From the NCBI GenBank assembly GCA_013540605.1, contig JABVCK010000005.1, forward strand, positions 117,251 through 181,250: a stretch of 64,000 nucleotides of DNA, read 5' to 3'. This document shows, one piece after another, positions 31,760-41,975 of this stretch; the stretch's first letter is position 1, and each line of letters opens with the position of its first letter. Position numbers and translations under genes: made by a program. Below the pieces are notes generated by a model that was not told the DNA's origin, did not search any database, and was given only the letters and a program-made list of their open reading frames with translations. This DNA is from Bacillota bacterium. GTDB lineage: Bacteria; Bacillota; Clostridia; Ch29.

Positions 31760-32006
31760 CGCCTTTTGGTTCGTCCGGAATTATCTCCATGATATCGCCA
31801 ATGTCACATTTTAACGCATTACATATCTTCATCAGTACCGCAGTAGTTACATTTTCATTTCGGCCAAGCTTTGAGATGGCACCGGAACTTATATCTGCCG
31901 CAGTTTGTAGATCTTTCTTTTTCATATCTTTGTCGATTAATAGTTTCCATAGCTTTTTGTAGCTAACCGCCATGTTCTTCACCTCATCAGCAATGGTGGA
32001 TATCAA
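31743..32006 (-). CDS. XRE/Cro-type HTH transcriptional regulator
   Basis: VSYKKLWKLLIDKDMKKKDLQTAADISSGAISKLGRNENVTTAVLMKICNALKCDIGDI. Confidence 0.88.
   Translation of the reverse strand: MISTIADEVKNMAVSYKKLWKLLIDKDMKKKDLQTAADISSGAISKLGRNENVTTAVLMKICNALKCDIGDIMEIIPDEPKGGDDDE
31756..31779. repeat. 24-nt exact repeat TCACCGCCTTTTGGTTCGTCCGGA, copy 2
   Basis: Identical to 29613-29636; lies at the XRE 3' end / RhuM translation start. Confidence 0.9.
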
Positions 32007-32156
32007 TGCTAAAATTATACTATAATTTCACATTAAACTCAACATAATAACATGAAAATAAAGATTAATCGCATTAACGTGTAGAAATATCGCAAATAAG
32101 TATAGCTATCTCCGTCTGTTTGTGGTATCGTGTGTTGCTGAAAGGAGGCGGCACGC

Positions 32157-32429
32157 ATGGACAGCATACTCAAATCGCTATATGACCATTTCTATCGAAC
32201 GCCGGATAACACACCGCAAGAAGAAAGAATCAAAGCAAACCACCAGCTATTGAGCCAAAGACTAAGCAGCCGAAACCGCAAGCTGGTGCTGCGCATCATG
32301 GACGATAAAGACCTGATCTGCTCGGACGTTTCGCTGGACAGCTTCATCTGCGGTTTCCGTCTGGCGTGGCACATTGCAAATCAAATACAGAATTTCGACG
32401 GGTTGTTCGGATTGCAGCCAAAGAGCTGA
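32157..32429 (+). CDS. DUF6809-like small protein
   Basis: MDSILKSLYDHFYRTPDNTPQEERIKANHQLLSQRLSSRNRKLVLRIMDDKDLICSDVSLDSFICGFRLAWHI; upstream of recombinase. Confidence 0.6.
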   Translation: MDSILKSLYDHFYRTPDNTPQEERIKANHQLLSQRLSSRNRKLVLRIMDDKDLICSDVSLDSFICGFRLAWHIANQIQNFDGLFGLQPKS

Positions 32430-32468
32430 GCCGGATGCCCGTCAGTAATTTTATACGAGGAGGTATTT

Positions 32469-34134
32469 ATGAAACAGGCAAACCAAAAATACACAATACT
32501 CTATGGCAGGCTGAGCCAGGAGGACGAGCGTGACGGCGAGTCCAACAGCATTCAGAATCAAAGGCTGATGCTGGAAAAATACGCTGCCCGATAACGGCTT
32601 TGAAAACATTCTCTTCCTTTCTGACGATGGCTACAGCGGCACAAACTTCAACCGCCCTGCGTGGAAAGAGCTGATGAAGATGGTGGAAAACGACGAAGTG
32701 GCCACGATTATCGTCAAGGATATGTCCCGTCTCTGCAGAGATTATTTGCTGGTCGGACAGTACACCGAGATGATATTCCCCAGTTACGGAGTCCGCTTCA
32801 TCGCCGTCAACAACAACGTGGACAGCCTCTATGGCGACAATGATTTCACCCCGTTCGTGAATCTGTTTAACGATTTCTATGCCAAAGACACCAGCCGAAA
32901 AATCCGAGCAGTCGTTAAATCCAAGGCGGAACGGGGCGAGCGTGTGGCAACCAGGGCACCCTATGGCTACAAGAAGGATGAGAACAATCCCAAAAGCAAG
33001 ATTGTTCCCGATGAGGATGCTGCACCAGTTGTTCAGAGGATATTCAGTCTCTGTGTCGGAGGGAAAGGCCCTACTCAGATTGCAAAACAGCTTAACAAAG
33101 AGCAGGTATTCTCTCCTGGTTATTATTACTACAGCAAGACCGGCGTCCTTCTGACCAATGTAGATGTAACAAGGCCATACGCCTGGAACAACACCATGGT
33201 AGCCAAAATTTTGGAGGATGAGGTTTATATCGGTCACACCATCAGCCTGCAGTATACAACGCTGTCCTATAAAAACAAGAAGCGGATTGATCGTCCCAAG
33301 TCAGAGCATCTGAGGTTTGAAAACACGCATGAACCGTTAATTACAAAGGAAACATGGGACATCGTGCAGGATATCCGTAAGCGCAAAAGGCGCAGGGCGA
33401 ACATGGCTGAACAGGATATGTTCTCTGGTCTGGTTCGGTGCATCGACTGTGGAGAAAAGATGGTACTCCACCGCGCACATACTATGTCCGCTGTTAAAAA
33501 CAACTTTATGTGCTCCACCTACAGGAAACGCGGCAAAGAAAAGTGCAGCGCTCACTATCTTCGGGAAGTCCACCTGGCGGCGATCGTGCTTGATGATTTA
33601 CTGAGAGTAACCCACTTCGCAAGGCAGCAGGAGGCGTTATTCATCCAGTACATCAACCGTAAAAATAATGCCGAAACTCGACGTGAGATTGAGCGGCTTC
33701 AGAGAGAGCTGGAATTGATGCGCCGAAGGGATACAGAACTCAGCACCTTGTTCAAACGGTTATATGAGGACAATGTGCTCGGCAAGGTGACCAACGAGCA
33801 GTTCAGAATGCTCTCCGAAGATTACAACTCAGAGCAAAAAAGCCTGAAGGAGCGCATCCCTCAGACTGCGGAGCGTATTGAAGATCTGCAAGCATCCATC
33901 TCTAACGTCACCCGCTTTATCGATAAGGCAAAGAGATACACCGAGATAAACGAGCTAAGCAGTGAGATACTTAACCTCTTTATCGAGAAGATTGAGGTCG
34001 GTGAACGAGCAGAGCGGTACTCCAGAACAGCGGAGCAGGAAATCATTATTCACTACCGTGACATCGGCGTCGTCGGCGCATTCACAGAAAAAGCCGAGAA
34101 AATAGCCGAACAACGGCAAAGGCAGACAGCCTAA
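32469..34134 (+). pseudogene. Serine recombinase (resolvase/recombinase, TndX/TnpX-like), frameshifted near 32590
   Basis: MKQANQKYTILYGRLSQEDERDGESNSIQNQRLMLEKYAAR* then +1 frame DNGFENILFLSDDGYSGTNFNRPAWKEL...; zinc-ribbon CIDCGEKMVLHR; coiled-coil C-terminus. Confidence 0.85.
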
Positions 34135-34148
34135 TTTGCTGTCTGCCT
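34121..34148 (+). terminator. Terminator hairpin AGGCAGACAGC/GCTGTCTGCC
   Basis: Inverted repeat overlapping the recombinase stop. Confidence 0.65.
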
Positions 34149-34214
34149 CACCCAATATCCATGGTTCATAAAATGTCCCTATGGAAATGCGCCTAAAGCG
34201 GGCTGTTTTTCTTT

Positions 34215-35381
34215 TCAGGCGTTTCGGGCAATACTCTCCACAGCCTGAACGGCTTTGTCTATATCCCCGGGAGTGTTGAAATAGCCGATGCTAAATCTTA
34301 CCGTGCCCTGTTCAAGGGTTCCCAACGTTTTATGTGCAAGCGGCGAGCAGTGCAGCCCTGCCCTTGTGGCAATATCAAACTCACTATCCAAAATATAGCT
34401 GACCTCGGTAGAATCCAAATCACCTATATTCATAGATATTACTGCTGTCTGTTTTTTCTCGTCAGCCGGCCCATAAATCTTAACTCCCTTTATTCTGCAA
34501 AATCCCTGGAGCATACGCCTGGTCAGTTCCTCTTCATGTCTCCTTATATTGCTGATCCCGGTTTCCAGTATAAATCTTACTCCTTCACCTAAACCCACTA
34601 TGCCCACTGTATTGGGCGTACCGCTTTCATACCGGTCCGGTACGATATCTGGTTGAACAAGGTATTCTGAGTTGCTCCCCGTACCTCCCTCTTTCATTTG
34701 GACAAGTTCCAGTTCCTCACTTATATATAACCCTCCGACCCCCTGAGGTCCCATAAGGCCTTTGTGCCCGGGGAATGCCAGCATGCTTATATTCATTTCT
34801 TTTACATCAATGTCAATCACTCCTGCGGATTGGGACGCATCAAGCATATAGGGTATTCCCCGGGCCTTTGCTATCAAGCCGATTTCTTTAACCGGCATAA
34901 TTGTGCCCACTACATTTGAGGCATGGGTAGAAATGATCAAAGCTGTGTTCTTTTTTATAGCTTTTCTTATATTCTCAGGGTTTATGCTGCCTTCGGAATC
35001 ACATTTCACATAGGTAGCCTCAACCCCTCTTTCTTTTAAGGCTGTTAAAGGTCGCGCAACGGAATTATGCTCCATAGACGTTGCAATAACGTGGTCTCCC
35101 CGTTTAAGGAACCCCTTAAGGCCAAGGTTCAGGGAGTCGGTGGCATTCATTGTAAACACTATTTGCATGGGATTTTCAATGTTGAACAGCCGGCAAAGCA
35201 ATTCCCTCGTATTATAGATAGCCCTACCGGCTTCAATGGCCAGTTTGTGACCTGACCTTCCCGGATTTGCGCAATACTCCAGCATGCATTTGTTCATTTC
35301 CCGTATAACCGTTTCTGGCTTTGGAAAGCTGGTTGCTGCATTGTCCAGGTATATCATTCTAAAACCTCCTAAATGTTTCAC
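34215..35381 (-). CDS. Cysteine desulfurase (aminotransferase class V family)
   Basis: MIYLDNAATSFPKPETV, SGHKLAIEAGRAIYNTRELL, AFPGHKGLMGPQGVGGLY, GLHCSPLAHKTLGT. Confidence 0.93.
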   Translation of the reverse strand: MKHLGGFRMIYLDNAATSFPKPETVIREMNKCMLEYCANPGRSGHKLAIEAGRAIYNTRELLCRLFNIENPMQIVFTMNATDSLNLGLKGFLKRGDHVIATSMEHNSVARPLTALKERGVEATYVKCDSEGSINPENIRKAIKKNTALIISTHASNVVGTIMPVKEIGLIAKARGIPYMLDASQSAGVIDIDVKEMNISMLAFPGHKGLMGPQGVGGLYISEELELVQMKEGGTGSNSEYLVQPDIVPDRYESGTPNTVGIVGLGEGVRFILETGISNIRRHEEELTRRMLQGFCRIKGVKIYGPADEKKQTAVISMNIGDLDSTEVSYILDSEFDIATRAGLHCSPLAHKTLGTLEQGTVRFSIGYFNTPGDIDKAVQAVESIARNA

Positions 35382-35389
35382 GTGAAACA
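35374..35389. promoter_or_regulatory. parS site
   Basis: Perfect TGTTTCACGTGAAACA. Confidence 0.95.
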
Positions 35390-35502
35390 GCGTTGTTAAA
35401 CTCTTGATCCAACCGACAACTGCTGTCTTATCGGCATAGCAGTGCTAATATATATTATGTACAGGAAACAATAATTACCACATACCGTTTATACCATTTT
35501 TT

Positions 35503-35750
35503 CAGTTCGTAGTTGGTAGAATATAGATCGCAGTTGGCAGATCGCAGTTCGCAGGTGCTAGATACTAGGTACTAGGTACTAGATCACAGATCACAGCGTC
35601 AGGGTAGGTCTCTGAAGTTTTCATTCTGGCAACTGGGAACTGATAACTGGCAGCTATACTCTGCCGACTGCCATCTGCTCTCTGACCACTGGGCACTGGT
35701 AGCTGGCAACTATACTCTGGCCACTAGGCACTGACCACTGGGCACTGATC
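35503..35750. repeat. Composite repeat, copy B
   Basis: Contains atcacagatcacagCGTCAGGGTAGGTCTCTGAAGTTTTCATTCTGGCAACTGGGAACTG shared with copy A. Confidence 0.75.
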
Positions 35751-35758
35751 TATTTCCC

Positions 35759-36643
35759 CTATATCTCTACTTCCAGTTCCCCTGTCTTAACCGCTTCTCC
35801 GCCGACTATAACTCTATCTCCGGCAACGTTCACATAGATAAGCGAAGGTTTCCCCATGGAAAATCCTTGTTCGCTGATCATTTTCCCTTCTTTCAGCACT
35901 CCCTTTAACTGCAGAAAATATCCCAGGGCGCCATTTGATGTCCCGGTCGCTGACTCCTCATCAATGCCCACAGCAGGACCAAAGTTCCTGCAGTGAACCG
36001 TAGAATTGGGATGGACTGTCTCCAGTGTAAAGGCATGGACCCCAACAACGCCCAATTCCTTAGACAAATTGGCCAGTCCTGCAAAATCCGGTCTTATTGA
36101 ATTCAGCGTCTGCATATCCAGGACAGGCAGGATAATGTCCGGCAGTCCCGTACTAATGATTTCCGGTGTTGCATCCCCTTGATTTTTCATGCCTATCCGG
36201 CTCTCCCGTATGTTTAGCACGCTGCACAGCCGCGCCAGCATGCCCCTCTCAATCCTTCCGAGCCTTTTTGCAGCAGGCTGCTCCATCATCACTCTTACTG
36301 TTTCACCTTCCCCGAATTCAATAAACACCTTCAGTTCTCCCGCTTTGGTTCGCTGCAGAACCTGCATGTTGTTTTTATTGCTCCTTATCGCTCCCTCTTT
36401 TACAATCAAAAAGAAAGCGGCTATAGTTGCATGGCCGCATAGATCCACTTCGCATTCCGGCGTATAGAATCGCGTTTCAAAGGCTCCCGCTGCCGGAGAT
36501 ATATAAACCGTTTCGGAGAAACCCGCCGCACGGGCCACCGCTTGCATGACCGCTTCCTCCGGCAGCTTTTCGGTTATCACTACCCCGGCTTCGTTACCTC
36601 CCCTACCGTTAAACGAAAAACTGTTTACCACAGCAACTTTCAC
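35759..36643 (-). CDS. PhzF family isomerase/epimerase
   Basis: EVDLCGHATIAAFFLI, ESATGTSNGALGYFL. Confidence 0.88.
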   Translation of the reverse strand: MKVAVVNSFSFNGRGGNEAGVVITEKLPEEAVMQAVARAAGFSETVYISPAAGAFETRFYTPECEVDLCGHATIAAFFLIVKEGAIRSNKNNMQVLQRTKAGELKVFIEFGEGETVRVMMEQPAAKRLGRIERGMLARLCSVLNIRESRIGMKNQGDATPEIISTGLPDIILPVLDMQTLNSIRPDFAGLANLSKELGVVGVHAFTLETVHPNSTVHCRNFGPAVGIDEESATGTSNGALGYFLQLKGVLKEGKMISEQGFSMGKPSLIYVNVAGDRVIVGGEAVKTGELEVEI

Positions 36644-36658
36644 AGCAAAACCCCCTTT

Positions 36659-36674
36659 TGTTTCACGTGAAACA
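36659..36674. promoter_or_regulatory. parS site
   Basis: Perfect TGTTTCACGTGAAACA. Confidence 0.95.
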
Positions 36675-37514
36675 TTATTGTTTTATTATCTCCAGAATCC
36701 GCTCAAGATCCTCAGGGCTGTAATATTCTATTTCCAGTTTTCCCTTCTTCCTGCCCGGTATTATCTGTACCTTCGTCCCTAAATACTCTCCCAGGATGTT
36801 TTCCATTTCCAAAACCCAGGGCTGCTTCTCCTCTTTCTTTTTCTCCACAGGTTTTTTTCCGCTGGCAATCTCGTTTACAATCCTTTCTGTATCCCGCACG
36901 CTAAGGTTTTCTTTGATAATTTTCTCCGCCACAATGACCTGCTGCTTTTCTTCCAAAGGCAAGAGGGCCCTTCCATGCCCTGCAGATATTAAGTTGTCAA
37001 ACAGCAGTTTTTTTATTGGATCAGGTAGGGTCAACAGTCTCAAAGCATTAGCAACAGCAGGTCTGCTCTTTCCAACCGCTGACGATATTTCCTCCTGGGT
37101 CAGGCCGAATTCATCAGCCAATTTCCTGTATGCTTCAGCCTCTTCCAAAGGATGCAGGTCCTCCCTCTGCAGATTCTCAATAAGGGCTAACTCCATCACC
37201 TGCCTGTCATCCAGTTCCTTCACCACAGCAGGTATGGCTTTCATGCCGGCCATTCTCGCAGCCCTCCACCGTCTTTCCCCCGCGACTATCTCATAGCCCC
37301 TCTCTACCTTTCTTAGAAGTACCGGCTGGACTATTCCGTGCTGTGAAATGGACTGCGCCAGCTCTTCCAGCTTTTCTTTATCAAAATTCTGCCGTGGCTG
37401 GTTCCTATTCGGCGTGATGGCCGTTATCTCTACCTCCTGAACTCCCTGTTCAACCTCATCCGGTATTTCCGGTATCAATGCGTTTAGCCCTCTGCCTAGT
37501 CTTTGCTTTGCCAT
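36675..37514 (-). CDS. parB: Chromosome partitioning protein ParB
   Basis: MAKQRLGRGLNALIPE, NRNQPRQNFD, AGERRWRAARMAG. Confidence 0.97.
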   Translation of the reverse strand: MAKQRLGRGLNALIPEIPDEVEQGVQEVEITAITPNRNQPRQNFDKEKLEELAQSISQHGIVQPVLLRKVERGYEIVAGERRWRAARMAGMKAIPAVVKELDDRQVMELALIENLQREDLHPLEEAEAYRKLADEFGLTQEEISSAVGKSRPAVANALRLLTLPDPIKKLLFDNLISAGHGRALLPLEEKQQVIVAEKIIKENLSVRDTERIVNEIASGKKPVEKKKEEKQPWVLEMENILGEYLGTKVQIIPGRKKGKLEIEYYSPEDLERILEIIKQ

Positions 37515-38291
37515 CTATTTCTTGTCCTCCTCGCTGAACTCAATAAACTCATTAGCTAATTCGTCGTATGCCTCAGCACCTTTTGATTTTGGGTCATATA
37601 TACGTATCGGCACCCCATAGCTTGGGGCCTCTGCGAGCCTCACATTCCTTGGGATTATCGTTGAATAAACTTTGCCTTTAAAGTACCTCTTAACCTCATC
37701 CACTACCTGTATGGAAAGATTTGTGCGGCCGTCGAACATGCTCAGCACTACCCCTTCTATCATCAATTTTGGGTTCAGTCCTTTCTGTACTAGCCATATC
37801 GTATTCATCAGCTGGCTTACCCCTTCCAGGGCATAATACTCGCATTGTATAGGTATAAGCACACTGTCGGCTGCCGTTAGGGCATTAATCGTAAGCAGTC
37901 CAAGGGAAGGAGGACAGTCAATGAAAACATAGTCATATGCTTCTCTTATTTCCTTAATCGCTTCCCTCAGCATCTTTTCCCTTGCCTCGATTTCCGTTAG
38001 TTCAATTTCTGCACCTGCCAGCTGCACGCTGGAGGGTATAATCGTAAGATTCTCTATGCTGGTTTCAATTGCCACGTCTTCTGCCCTCAATTCCCCAATC
38101 AGAACTTCGTATATCGTTTTCTCAAGGCTTTTCTTATCTATTCCAAAACCGCTTGTTGTATTACCCTGGGGATCTATATCAATAACCAACACCTTTTTCC
38201 CTTTCAGCGCAACACACGAACTCAGGTTTACATTTGTTGTGGTCTTCCCCACCCCACCCTTTTGGTTGAACACCGCAATTACCTTTGACAC
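37515..38291 (-). CDS. parA: Chromosome partitioning ATPase ParA/Soj
   Basis: VIAVFNQKGGVGKTTTNVNLSSCVA. Confidence 0.97.
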   Translation of the reverse strand: MSKVIAVFNQKGGVGKTTTNVNLSSCVALKGKKVLVIDIDPQGNTTSGFGIDKKSLEKTIYEVLIGELRAEDVAIETSIENLTIIPSSVQLAGAEIELTEIEAREKMLREAIKEIREAYDYVFIDCPPSLGLLTINALTAADSVLIPIQCEYYALEGVSQLMNTIWLVQKGLNPKLMIEGVVLSMFDGRTNLSIQVVDEVKRYFKGKVYSTIIPRNVRLAEAPSYGVPIRIYDPKSKGAEAYDELANEFIEFSEEDKK

Positions 38292-38394
38292 CTAATCACC
38301 TCTCTTTTTCGTTTCGTATTTAAAATTCTTTTTTTAAACAATAGTTCCTTCTTTAAAATAAAAAAATCTGCAATATGCAGATTTGAAAGGCGAT

Positions 38395-39213
38395 CTATAT
38401 CGAATTCTTCGGTATTTTAACCACAACCTCAATAAACTCATCCGAATCCCGTTGTATGAACTCGGCATCTATTCCCGATTGTTTTATCGCTCTATAAGCA
38501 TTCTTTATCGTATTTACATATATCCTATAATTAATCGCTCCTTTAATACTTCGCTTAATCTCTTCTTGGGCGTTCTCATCTTCTCGCGCGGACAGCTTGT
38601 CCAATATGCCTTCTACCAGATCCTCCGTTTCCTTTACCCTTAACCCCTTGTCTACTATCTTTTTCAGTATTGTCATCTGAATTTGTTCTTCCGGGATCTT
38701 CAAGAGCGCCCTTGCATGCCTTTCGGACAGGTTGTTCTGTATAATTGCATCCCTTATATCCTTTGAAAGCCTTAAAAGCCTGATCTTATTTGCAATGGTC
38801 GACTGGTTCTTGCCTACTTTCTTTGCTATATCCTCTTGAGTGAACCCGTAATCGTTCATAAGGTGAGAGTATCCTTCCGCTTCCTCAAAAAAGTTCAGAT
38901 CTTCCCTCTGCAGGTTTTCGATAAGGGCAAGAACCGCAGAATCCTGGTCCATAATTTCTATAATTATTGCAGGTATTTTGTTAAGCCCCACCATCTTCGA
39001 TGCCTTTACCCTTCGTTCTCCTGCCACCAGTTCATAGCATCCGTCCCGCATTTTCCTCAGCGTTATCGGCTGCAGCACTCCATAGGATTTAATCGATGAA
39101 GCCAGTTCCTCCAAATTAATACTGCTGAATTTTTTCCTGGGCTGATACGGGTTAGGCCGAATCTTTTCAATATCTATGTGTTCTACTCTTGCATCTATGT
39201 TTTCTGCCCACAT
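38395..39213 (-). CDS. noc: Nucleoid occlusion protein Noc (ParB paralogue)
   Basis: ParB/Noc fold; IRPNPYQPRKKFSSINLEELASSIKSYGVLQPI; HTH GFTQEDIAKKVGKNQSTIANKIRLLRL; position between rsmG and parA. Confidence 0.88.
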   Translation of the reverse strand: MWAENIDARVEHIDIEKIRPNPYQPRKKFSSINLEELASSIKSYGVLQPITLRKMRDGCYELVAGERRVKASKMVGLNKIPAIIIEIMDQDSAVLALIENLQREDLNFFEEAEGYSHLMNDYGFTQEDIAKKVGKNQSTIANKIRLLRLSKDIRDAIIQNNLSERHARALLKIPEEQIQMTILKKIVDKGLRVKETEDLVEGILDKLSAREDENAQEEIKRSIKGAINYRIYVNTIKNAYRAIKQSGIDAEFIQRDSDEFIEVVVKIPKNSI

Positions 39214-39356
39214 TTGCTATCCATCCTCTCTGCCTTGGTTTTTAGTTGGAAAGCAGTTAACCGGGTGAATTTTTCCTCTATTATTTATTTCTTTCCCAAC
39301 CGGAGTGTTCCTTCTACATTTATCAAAAACCGTTTTACAATTACCGGCATTCTCGC

Positions 39357-40079
39357 TCATTTTATCGGGTTTTTCGCTGGTTTTCCGGCTTTTCTTGGAT
39401 ATTTTGACGGTGTATTGCTTGCCTTTGTTATTATTACGATATAATGCTTTATCTCTGTCCCCGGTAAAACAAATTCCCTGGTATCGTATACTTTTCCGCC
39501 AAGAATTTCTATTGCATTCCGGGCTTCCTGCAGCTCTTCTTCAAATGACGGCCCCTTCATCGCCAAAAATTTCCCGTCTCTGTTTATAAAGGGAATACAG
39601 TACTCGCTCAGTATCGAAAGATGGGCTACTGCCCGCGACAAGCAAAGGTCAAAGGCTTCCCTGTACCCCTCCTCCCGGGCCAATTCCTCTGCTCTGCCGT
39701 GATATGCCTCCACCCCCTCAAGGCCCAGGCAGCTAATCAGAGTTCTTAAGAAATCCACCCTTTTGTTTAATGAATCCAGGAGCACCATTTTTAAACCCGG
39801 ATACAGAATCTTGATTGGAATGGCAGGAAATCCGGCACCCGTACCTACATCAATGGCCCTTTGCCCGTCGCTTATAAACCCGGTGGCCGCACAGGTCATT
39901 GAATCAAGGAAGTGCTTTACTACTATCTCGTTTTCTTCGGTTATGGATGTGAGGTTGAGCTTCAGGTTCCATTCCTTCAAAAGCCTCATATAAGCATCAA
40001 ACATCTCAACCTGCCATTGATCAAGCTCGATATCCATGTGCCGTGCACCTTGTATCAGTACGGTTCTAAAATCCTTCAT
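39357..40079 (-). CDS. rsmG: 16S rRNA m7G527 methyltransferase RsmG
   Basis: [38 protein letters not shown]. Confidence 0.96.
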   Translation of the reverse strand: MKDFRTVLIQGARHMDIELDQWQVEMFDAYMRLLKEWNLKLNLTSITEENEIVVKHFLDSMTCAATGFISDGQRAIDVGTGAGFPAIPIKILYPGLKMVLLDSLNKRVDFLRTLISCLGLEGVEAYHGRAEELAREEGYREAFDLCLSRAVAHLSILSEYCIPFINRDGKFLAMKGPSFEEELQEARNAIEILGGKVYDTREFVLPGTEIKHYIVIITKASNTPSKYPRKAGKPAKNPIK

Positions 40080-41965
40080 TCTCTGTCAGTCCTTCTTTTT
40101 TGTTCCAGGTATATCAACAATACGGATATGTCCGCCGGGGACACCCCTGAAATCCTTGAAGCCTGCCCTATGGATTCCGGCTTGATCTTGTTAAGTTTCT
40201 CCTGGGCTTCAAGTCTAAGTCCCTTCACCTTTGTATAATCGATTCCCGGTTCTAACCTTTTGCTCTCTATCCTCTTGAACTGCTCGATCTGTGCGAGCTG
40301 TTTCTTGATATATCCTTCATACTTGATCTCAACCTCTATCTGCTTCCCCAAAGCCAACGGAAGCTGCGGCCTGTCCGCATCAATCGCGGCGAGATCATGA
40401 TAAGAGATTTCGGGTCTGCGGATTAATTCGTATAGGCTTAACCCTGTTTTTATTTCAGAGCTCTTCCTCACCCTCAGAAATTCATTAATCTCTTCTGTTG
40501 GTGATACTGTCGTATTCTTAAGCCGCTCAATTTCCTTTTCTATGCTTTCTGCCTTTTCTCTATACCTTCTGTATCTCTCTTCGCTCACCAAACCAAGCTT
40601 TCGTCCCTTTTCCGTAAGCCTTCTGTCGGCATTATCCTGTCTCAGAACAAGCCTGTATTCAGCCCTTGAAGTCATTATCCTATAAGGTTCACTGGTTCCC
40701 TTTGTTACCAGGTCATCTATCAGCACCCCGATATATGCCTCTGACCTGTCCAGGATCAGGGGTTCCTCTCCTTTTATCTTTTGCGCAGCGTTTATCCCCG
40801 CAATGATTCCCTGGGCTGCAGCCTCTTCATACCCGGAGCTGCCGTTTATCTGTCCGGCACAAAAGAGTCCTTCTATCTCCTTGCTTTCCAGTGATAGCTT
40901 TAGCTGTGTCGGGTCAATGCAGTCATATTCGATTGCATAGGCGGTTCTCATGATTTTTACATTTTCCAGTCCTTTTATCGACCTGTAAAATTCCACCTGC
41001 ACCTCCTCCGGCAGGCTTGTCGACATTCCCTGAACATACATCTCTTCGGTATCAAGACCTTCGGGTTCAATAAAGAGCTGGTGGGTTTCCTTGTCAGGAA
41101 AGGTGACCAGCTTGCCCTCAATAGAAGGGCAGTATCTTGGACCAACTCCTACAATCTCTCCTCCATATAGAGCCGACCTGTGGAGGTTCTTTCTTATAAT
41201 CTCGTGGGTTTTTTCATTTGTATAGGTTAACCAGCAGGAGATCTGATCTCTGCTGAGGTCCTCGAACTCATTCATAAAAGAGAAGGGTATTATCTCCCTG
41301 TCGCCCGGCTGTTCAATCATTTTGGTAAAGTCCAGGGAAGCCCTGTGAACTCTGGCAGGGGTACCCGTTTTGAACCTCATAAGCTTCAGCCCGGCCTTTT
41401 CAAGACTTGCAGACAATTCATTCGCTGCGAATAACCCGTACGGACCTCCTTCATAGCTGATCTCTCCGATAAAAATCTTACCCCTCAAATATACCCCGGT
41501 TGTAAGTATAACAGCCTTTGCTTTATATACAGCTCCGTTTTTGGTTTTGACGCCCCGGCATTCTCCTTCTTCTACTATAATCTCAACGACTTCATCCTGT
41601 TTGATATCCAGGTTTTCCTGTTTCTCCAGGGCCATCTTCATATGGGCCTGGTAACTCTTTTTGTCTGCCTGGGCCCTTAATGAGTGTACAGCCGGTCCTT
41701 TTCCTGTGTTAAGCATTTTTATCTGTATGAATGTCTTATCGATATTTAAACCCATCTCACCGCCCAGCGCATCTATTTCCCTAACCAGATGTCCCTTGCC
41801 TGTACCTCCGATCGCGGGATTGCACGCCATTAGGGCAATGCTGTCCAGATTAAGGGTAATTACGAGGGTTTTAAATCCCATCCTTGCCGAGGCCAGGCAT
41901 GCCTCACATCCCGCATGGCCTGCCCCCACAACAATGACGTCATATTCTCCCGCCAAGTATTCCAT
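40076..41965 (-). CDS. mnmG: tRNA uridine 5-carboxymethylaminomethyl modification enzyme MnmG/GidA
   Basis: [45 protein letters not shown]. Confidence 0.97.
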   Translation of the reverse strand: MEYLAGEYDVIVVGAGHAGCEACLASARMGFKTLVITLNLDSIALMACNPAIGGTGKGHLVREIDALGGEMGLNIDKTFIQIKMLNTGKGPAVHSLRAQADKKSYQAHMKMALEKQENLDIKQDEVVEIIVEEGECRGVKTKNGAVYKAKAVILTTGVYLRGKIFIGEISYEGGPYGLFAANELSASLEKAGLKLMRFKTGTPARVHRASLDFTKMIEQPGDREIIPFSFMNEFEDLSRDQISCWLTYTNEKTHEIIRKNLHRSALYGGEIVGVGPRYCPSIEGKLVTFPDKETHQLFIEPEGLDTEEMYVQGMSTSLPEEVQVEFYRSIKGLENVKIMRTAYAIEYDCIDPTQLKLSLESKEIEGLFCAGQINGSSGYEEAAAQGIIAGINAAQKIKGEEPLILDRSEAYIGVLIDDLVTKGTSEPYRIMTSRAEYRLVLRQDNADRRLTEKGRKLGLVSEERYRRYREKAESIEKEIERLKNTTVSPTEEINEFLRVRKSSEIKTGLSLYELIRRPEISYHDLAAIDADRPQLPLALGKQIEVEIKYEGYIKKQLAQIEQFKRIESKRLEPGIDYTKVKGLRLEAQEKLNKIKPESIGQASRISGVSPADISVLLIYLEQKRRTDRE

Positions 41966-41975
41966 ATAACCCCTC

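Larger units (their letters stand above)
19623..34198. mobile_element. Putative serine-recombinase integrative element, about 14.6 kb, integrated in a terminator loop between convergent core genes
   Basis: Direct repeat CCTAAAG at 19623-19629 and 34192-34198; inverted arms TAGGGA-N7-TGAACCAT just inside both ends; recombinase gene at right end; accessory gene content. Confidence 0.7.

Noticed and set aside
32467-33237. 256-aa minus-strand ORF opposite the recombinase
   Set aside because: Antisense to a clearly recognised serine recombinase; composition is typical of a shadow ORF.
36675-39213. Two ParB-like genes considered as a plasmid-type partition duplication
   Set aside because: Gene order rsmG-noc-parA-parB is the usual Firmicute chromosomal arrangement; the second copy is best called Noc.
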